DNA from: DATARH01 sp963847345
Lineage (GTDB): Bacteria > Pseudomonadota > Alphaproteobacteria > ATCC43930 > CGMCC-115725
NCBI GenBank assembly: GCA_963847345.1
Contig: CAWJZU010000008.1
Coordinates: 1 to 64,000, forward strand
Direction of reading: 5' to 3'
Length of the DNA: 64,000 bases
Under the pieces are notes generated by a model. That model did not search any database, was not told where the DNA came from, and saw nothing but the letters and a program-made list of their open reading frames with translations. Positions 60,183 through 64,000 of this stretch are shown here, one piece after another (the stretch's first letter is position 1; every line of letters starts with the position of its first letter). The position numbers and the translations under genes are program-made.

Positions 60183-61298
60183 ATGACCGACATCGCAGAG
60201 CCCACCCCGATCGTCGCCGAACGACGGCGCCCGCCAAGCCGCGGCGCGATCGAATGGCTGCGGATCAACCTGTTCGGCGGCGTCTTCAATACGCTGCTGA
60301 CGCTGCTCGCGCTTTACCTGCTGGCCGTGACGATCCCGCCTTTCGTCCGATGGGCGTTCATCGACGCGGTGTGGAGCGCGCCCAACGGACAGGCCTGCCG
60401 CGGCCCCGGCGGCGAGGAAGTCGGCGCCTGCTGGGCGTTTATCGGCGAGAAGCTGCGCTTCATCCTGTTCGGCCGCTACCCGTACCAGGAGCAATGGCGG
60501 CCCTTGGCTGTCGTCGTGATCTTCGTTGCGATGATCGCGGCGAGCTGCGATCGGCGTGTCTGGGGACGCAAACTGCTGCTGATCTGGCTCGTTGGGCTCG
60601 GCGCTGTCGGCGTGCTGATGTGGGGCGGCGTGTTCGGCCTGCCTTTTGTCGAGACGCTGCTGTGGAGCGGGCTGCCGCTGACGCTGATCCTTGCCGTGGT
60701 CGGGATGGCGGCGGGCTTTCCGCTCGGCGTCGCGCTGGCGCTCGGGCGGCGCTCGGAGCTGCCTGCGGTGCGCGCGATCTGCGTCGCCTATATTGAACTG
60801 GTGCGCGGCGTGCCGCTGATCACGGTCCTGTTCATGGCGTCGGTCATGCTGCCGCTATTCCTGCCGACCGGCATGACGATCGACAAGCTGTTGCGCGCGC
60901 AGGTCGCGTTCATCCTGTTCAGCGCAGCCTATCTCGCCGAAATCGTGCGCGGCGGCTTGCAGGCGATCCCGAAGGGCCAGATCGAGGCGGCCGATTCGCT
61001 CGGGCTCGGCTATTGGCAGCGCACCAGGCTGATCGTGCTGCCGCAGGCGCTGTCGCTGGTGATCCCGCCGCTGGTCAATACCTTCATCGGAACGTTCAAG
61101 GACACCTCGCTCGTCATCATCATCGGCCTGTTCGACCTGCTCGGCACGGTCAACGCCGCGCTGGCCGACCCGGAATGGCAGGGCTTCAGCGCCGAAGCCT
61201 ATATTTTTTCCGGCGCTATCTATTTCGCATTCTGCTTTTTCATGTCGCGCTACAGCGTCATGCTGGAACGCGAGTTCAACCGCAGCCATCACCGCTGA
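60183..61298 (+). CDS. aapM: amino-acid ABC transporter permease (AapM/BztC-type)
   Basis: This second permease (371 residues) has an N-terminal membrane segment (FNTLLTLLALYLLAVTIPPF), a hydrophilic loop with a Cys pair (GQACRGPGGEEVGACWAFIGE) characteristic of AapM/BztC, and the EAA-type loop IEAADSLGLGYWQRTRLIVLP. The ATG begins 22 bases after aapQ. The ATP-binding gene aapP, normally the fourth gene, is absent; a CoA-transferase pair follows instead. Confidence 0.92.
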   Translation: MTDIAEPTPIVAERRRPPSRGAIEWLRINLFGGVFNTLLTLLALYLLAVTIPPFVRWAFIDAVWSAPNGQACRGPGGEEVGACWAFIGEKLRFILFGRYPYQEQWRPLAVVVIFVAMIAASCDRRVWGRKLLLIWLVGLGAVGVLMWGGVFGLPFVETLLWSGLPLTLILAVVGMAAGFPLGVALALGRRSELPAVRAICVAYIELVRGVPLITVLFMASVMLPLFLPTGMTIDKLLRAQVAFILFSAAYLAEIVRGGLQAIPKGQIEAADSLGLGYWQRTRLIVLPQALSLVIPPLVNTFIGTFKDTSLVIIIGLFDLLGTVNAALADPEWQGFSAEAYIFSGAIYFAFCFFMSRYSVMLEREFNRSHHR

Positions 61299-61381
61299 GC
61301 CGGTGTGCCCTGCGTTGGGGTTCCCCTCCGCCGCGGCTTCCGGTTAAATCGGAGGGACGGAACGGAGTGGCAGGGCGCGCA

Positions 61382-62080
61382 ATGATCGACAAATTCGTCC
61401 ACTCGGTGGCCGAGGCGCTCGACGGGATCAAGGACGGCTCGACCGTGCTGATCGCCGGCTTCGCGCAGGTCGGGGAGCCGCGTGCGCTGGTCGATGGTCT
61501 GATCGAACAGGGCGCCAAGGATCTCGTCGTCGTGCACAACACGGCCGGGCGGTTTCACGAAGGCGTGGCGCGGCTGATCGGCGAGCGCCGCGTGCGCAAG
61601 ATCGTGTGCAGCTTCGCGCGCAGCCGTGGCTCGGTGCTGTTCGAGGAGGTGTTTGCGGCCGGGCAGATCGAGCTCGAGATCGTGCCCCAGGGGACGATGG
61701 CCGAGCGCATCCGCGCCGGCGCGGCCGGAATTCCGGCATTCTTCACTGCTACCGGGGCCGGCACGAAACTCGCCGCGGGCAAGGAATCGCGGATGTTCGA
61801 AGGCGCCTTCGAGGGGCGCGAATACATCCTCGAACACGCGATCCGCGGCGACGTGGCGCTGGTCGAGGCGTGGCGCGCCGACCGCTGGGGCAACCTCGTC
61901 TATCGCGACGCCGGACGCAATTTCAACCCGGTGATGGCGGCGGCGGCCGAGCTGACGATCGCGCAGACGCAGCACATCGCCGAACTCGGCGAATTGTCGC
62001 CGGAGGAGATCGCCACCCCCGGCGTCTACGTCGACCGCCTCGTCTACGTCGATGCCGGCGACCCGCCGCTGAAGACGTGA
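61382..62080 (+). CDS. CoA-transferase subunit A (3-oxoadipate/3-oxoacid type)
   Basis: This 232-residue alpha subunit of a family I CoA-transferase has DGSTVLIAGFAQVGEPRALVD (a modified glycine loop), IELEIVPQGTMAERIRAGAAG, and GNLVYRDAGRNFNPVMA. Its glycine loop and short size resemble PcaI more than ScoA, so a 3-oxoadipate substrate is plausible. The ATG at 61382 is preceded by a GGCAGGG stretch. Encoded 83 bases after aapM, apparently with its own start. A sister pair at 4410-5784 is clearly different in sequence. Confidence 0.9.
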   Translation: MIDKFVHSVAEALDGIKDGSTVLIAGFAQVGEPRALVDGLIEQGAKDLVVVHNTAGRFHEGVARLIGERRVRKIVCSFARSRGSVLFEEVFAAGQIELEIVPQGTMAERIRAGAAGIPAFFTATGAGTKLAAGKESRMFEGAFEGREYILEHAIRGDVALVEAWRADRWGNLVYRDAGRNFNPVMAAAAELTIAQTQHIAELGELSPEEIATPGVYVDRLVYVDAGDPPLKT

Positions 62081-62111
62081 TCGCGCCGGCCCGACAGGAG
62101 AGAGGAGCACA

Positions 62112-62774
62112 ATGGCAGACGATCAGAACTGGAAACCGCTCGGCCGCGACGCGCTCGCGGCGCGGGTCGCGCGGGACATCCCAGAGGGGTGGTCGGTCAA
62201 TCTCGGCATCGGCATCCCGACGCTGGTCGGCAATTACGTGCCGCCCGAGCGCGAGGTCGTGTTCCATTCCGAGAACGGCATTATCGGCATGGGGCCGGCG
62301 CCCGAGCCCGACAAGATCAACCGCTGGCTGATCAACGCCAGCAGCCAGTATGTAACGTTGCGGCCGGGCGCCAGCTTTGTGAGCCATTCCGACAGTTTCG
62401 CGCTGGTGCGCGGCGGGCATCTCGATCTGTGCGTGCTCGGCGCGTTTCAGGTGGCGGAGAACGGCGATCTGGCGAACTGGGCGCGCTCCGACGACGACAA
62501 CGCCCCGGCGATCGGCGGCGCGATGGACCTCGCGGCCGGCGCCAAGCGCATCTGGATCGTCATGGAGCACAACACCCGTGGGGGCGAGGCGCGCCTCTTG
62601 CACCGCTGCACCTACCCGCTGACCGCCGCCGGCTGCGTCAAGCGCGTCTACACCGAACTCGCCGTGATCGACGTAACCGAGCGCGGCTTTGTCGTGACCG
62701 ACATGGTGCCGGGCCTGACGATCGAGGAATTGCAGGAACGGACGGGGGCGCCGTTGCTGAGGGTCGAATCGTGA
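62112..62774 (+). CDS. CoA-transferase subunit B (3-oxoadipate/3-oxoacid type)
   Basis: This is the beta subunit of the pair, 220 residues, with the catalytic Glu in FHSENGIIGMGP and typical blocks NLGIGIPTLVGNYVPP and RGGHLDLCVLGAFQVAENGDLANWA. Later MDLAAGAKRIWIVMEHNTR and LTIEELQERTGAPL complete the family pattern. The ribosome binding site GACAGGAGAGAGG precedes the ATG. Works with the gene just upstream; the reaction is presumed to be succinyl-CoA:3-oxoacid transfer. Confidence 0.9.
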   Translation: MADDQNWKPLGRDALAARVARDIPEGWSVNLGIGIPTLVGNYVPPEREVVFHSENGIIGMGPAPEPDKINRWLINASSQYVTLRPGASFVSHSDSFALVRGGHLDLCVLGAFQVAENGDLANWARSDDDNAPAIGGAMDLAAGAKRIWIVMEHNTRGGEARLLHRCTYPLTAAGCVKRVYTELAVIDVTERGFVVTDMVPGLTIEELQERTGAPLLRVES

Positions 62775-63252
62775 CGGACGCTTCTTGGGAGCGATGTTTA
62801 GAGAAAGAAGATCGCCCTGAGCTGCGTGCGCGGCGCGCTGTCTCGAACGCCCGCATGGCACCGGATCCGACGAAAGTGAGCCGCCCCCGCCATCTGCCTG
62901 GGCGACGACGCGAAATCCGCCACATTGCGGGAGTATCAAATCATCGGTGCCATTTGGTCGGAGCGATGCGGGCGCGACGTTTGCTGTTCTTTTGCTGCAG
63001 AATTCACCGTCTCCCGTCGCGAAACCCGCGCGGCGCAAGGGGCCGTGCCGGCGTTTGCTGTTGATTCCCTGCAGAAAGCAGCAGAAGCAGTAAACTGCCA
63101 TCCGCGACGGACGGGGAGCACGCGCGGTAAGCGCAGCGCAATCGGCCATTGGTGCGGCTGGGCGTGGCGGAATGCGCTTTGCTCCTCCGCCCGACGCGTT
63201 GACGATCGGGATTGCAGCAACGCACCGCTGCACCGGGCATAGGGCACACATC
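62775..63252. other. gene-free region after the second CoA-transferase pair
   Basis: No gene is recognised in these 478 bases. Long minus-strand frames crossing it (the largest spans 61923-63377) have no family sense and are shadows of the coding strands on either side. The right end holds the ribosome-binding region of the truncated GMC gene. I see no repeat or hairpin that stands out. Confidence 0.35.
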
Positions 63253-63747
63253 ATGCATTTCGACGCCGAATACGATTTCGTCATTGTCGGGGCCGGGTCG
63301 GCCGGGTGCGTGCTTGGCGAACCGGCTGTCGAGCCGATCCGGGCACTCAAGGTCCTCGTGATTGAGGCCGGCGGCAAGGATGCGAACCCGTGGCTTCATG
63401 TCCCGGCGGGGTTCTACCGCAACATCTACCACCCCGGGATCACTTGGCAGTTCGAGACCGAGCCGGTGCCGGGGCTCGACGGACGGCGCGTGTCGTGGCC
63501 GCGCGGCAAAGTCCTGGGCGGCTCCAGTTCGATCAACGGCCTGATCTACATCCGCGGCCAGCGGCAGGATTTCGACTATTGGCGCCAGCTCGGCTGCATC
63601 GGCTGGGGCTATGACGACGTCCTGCCGTATTTCCGCCGCGCCGAGAACCAGGAGCGCGGCGAGGACGATCATCACGGCGCCGGCGGGCCGCTCGACATCT
63701 CCGACCTGCGCGCCCGCCACGAACTGCACGACGCATCGACGCTGTAG
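63253..63747 (+). pseudogene. GMC oxidoreductase, N-terminal fragment with compensating frameshifts
   Basis: The frame from ATG 63253 begins FDAEYDFVIVGAGSAGCVL, the dinucleotide-binding GxGxxG of glucose-methanol-choline oxidoreductases. The next segment reads GEPAVEPIRAL where the family has the A-N-R-L type helix; the missing helix appears in another frame (VLANRLSS), so two nearby indels cancel out. It continues with KVLVIEAGGKDANPWLHVP, RGKVLGGSSSINGLIYIRG and LDISDLRARHELHD, then stops at 63747. Only about 165 of the usual 530 residues remain and the C-terminal substrate domain is lost. Confidence 0.75.
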
Positions 63748-63958
63748 ACCAGAGCTCAAGTGGCCAGCTTTTACACCGCCACGAGCAACGACCCTGTGCT
63801 GCCGCCCAGTGGCCGACGATGCCGGCAAAAGGACAGATGATCGCGAGACACTCCGCGTCGCGCCAGCATTAGGGACGTGGCGCCACCGGCGTGCTATCGT
63901 CTCGCCGGCCGGCGAGACGGGACCGATCCCGCGAAGTCCGGCCGGGAGGAAACGAGCG

Positions 63959-64000
63959 ATGACGGCGAATCGCGGCGTCTTTGGCGCGGCAGTTGCGTTC
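63959..64000 (+). CDS. start of a gene running out of the window
   Basis: ATG at 63959, preceded by GCCGGGAGGAAACGAGCG, opens a frame TANRGVFGAAVAF that is still open at the window end. Only 14 codons are visible. The hydrophobic run could begin a signal peptide, but no function can be given. The 210 bases before it contain no gene I can recognise. Confidence 0.45.
   Translation, partial: MTANRGVFGAAVAF

Noticed and set aside
61923..63377. 484-codon minus-strand frame crossing the second CoA-transferase pair
   Set aside because: It runs through two strong plus-strand genes in antisense and has no family sense.
1..64000. CRISPR arrays, rRNA genes, complete insertion sequences or prophage
   Set aside because: No regularly spaced short repeats, rRNA signatures, transposases or phage structural genes were seen; the phage-tail-lysozyme-like module is in a single gene without phage context.

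Overview
The window looks like chromosome from a high-GC alphaproteobacterium, probably a soil or water lineage near Rhodospirillales or Hyphomicrobiales; that placement is inference. Evidence: an ATP12-type F1-ATPase assembly chaperone, Aap/Bzt-type amino-acid transporter genes, a very large Lhr helicase, GlnD, and an acyl-CoA dehydrogenase/CoA-transferase/MaoC/amidohydrolase repertoire typical of such genomes. There is no rRNA, CRISPR array, complete insertion sequence or prophage. One tRNA (Leu, anticodon GAG) is present.

Layout. 1-5.8 kb: frameshifted alpha/beta hydrolase, methionine aminopeptidase, MoaB/CinA-like protein, enoyl-CoA hydratase and a two-subunit CoA-transferase. 6.1-10.4 kb: a GH63 plus GH13 glycosidase pair. 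10.8-15.6 kb: pstSCAB-phoU, with a three-unit Pho-box-like array before pstS and a strong hairpin between pstS and pstC. 15.7-20.6 kb: carboxymuconolactone-decarboxylase-like protein, minCDE, a serine hydrolase, tatA and a SET-domain protein. 20.9-32.6 kb: accessory metabolism (three VOC proteins including a recent tandem pair, EF-hand protein, beta-propeller, FAD oxidoreductase, a badly frameshifted CoxL-type molybdoenzyme, amidohydrolase plus a partial copy of its 5' end, acyl-CoA dehydrogenase, cupin, MaoC). 32.6-35.6 kb: rarA, a RluC-type pseudouridine synthase and ATP12, joined by ATGA overlaps. 36.1-37.0 kb: a broken PEP-CTERM gene behind a near-consensus sigma-54 promoter. 37.1-47.8 kb: lipB, tRNA-Leu, folB, folP, lhr, a LOG-family gene and glnD. 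48.3-57.7 kb: SDR, alpha/beta hydrolase, an AT-richer two-gene module (lipoprotein plus three-module peptidoglycan hydrolase), a threonine-synthase-like gene, cobB and a sulfotransferase-TPR protein. 57.9-64 kb: aapJQM without aapP, a second CoA-transferase pair and a truncated GMC oxidoreductase.

Most notable. (1) The lhr coding frame carries three palindromic sequences of the kind normally intergenic, all read through in frame. (2) The 50.6-53.7 kb module has a base composition unlike its neighbours and encodes a lipoprotein followed by a protein with three candidate peptidoglycan-cleaving centres. (3) The PEP-CTERM remnant keeps a GG-N10-GC sigma-54 promoter.

Frameshifts are very unevenly spread: about nine in the CoxL gene and at least four in the first hydrolase, but none in the 4.6 kb lhr, 2.8 kb glnD or 2.7 kb GH63 genes. 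No nonsense codon was noticed in the conserved segments of the CoxL gene. This could be recent gene decay or locally poor consensus, and the sequence alone cannot decide. All family calls come from reading motifs and overall protein layout; no database search was run.
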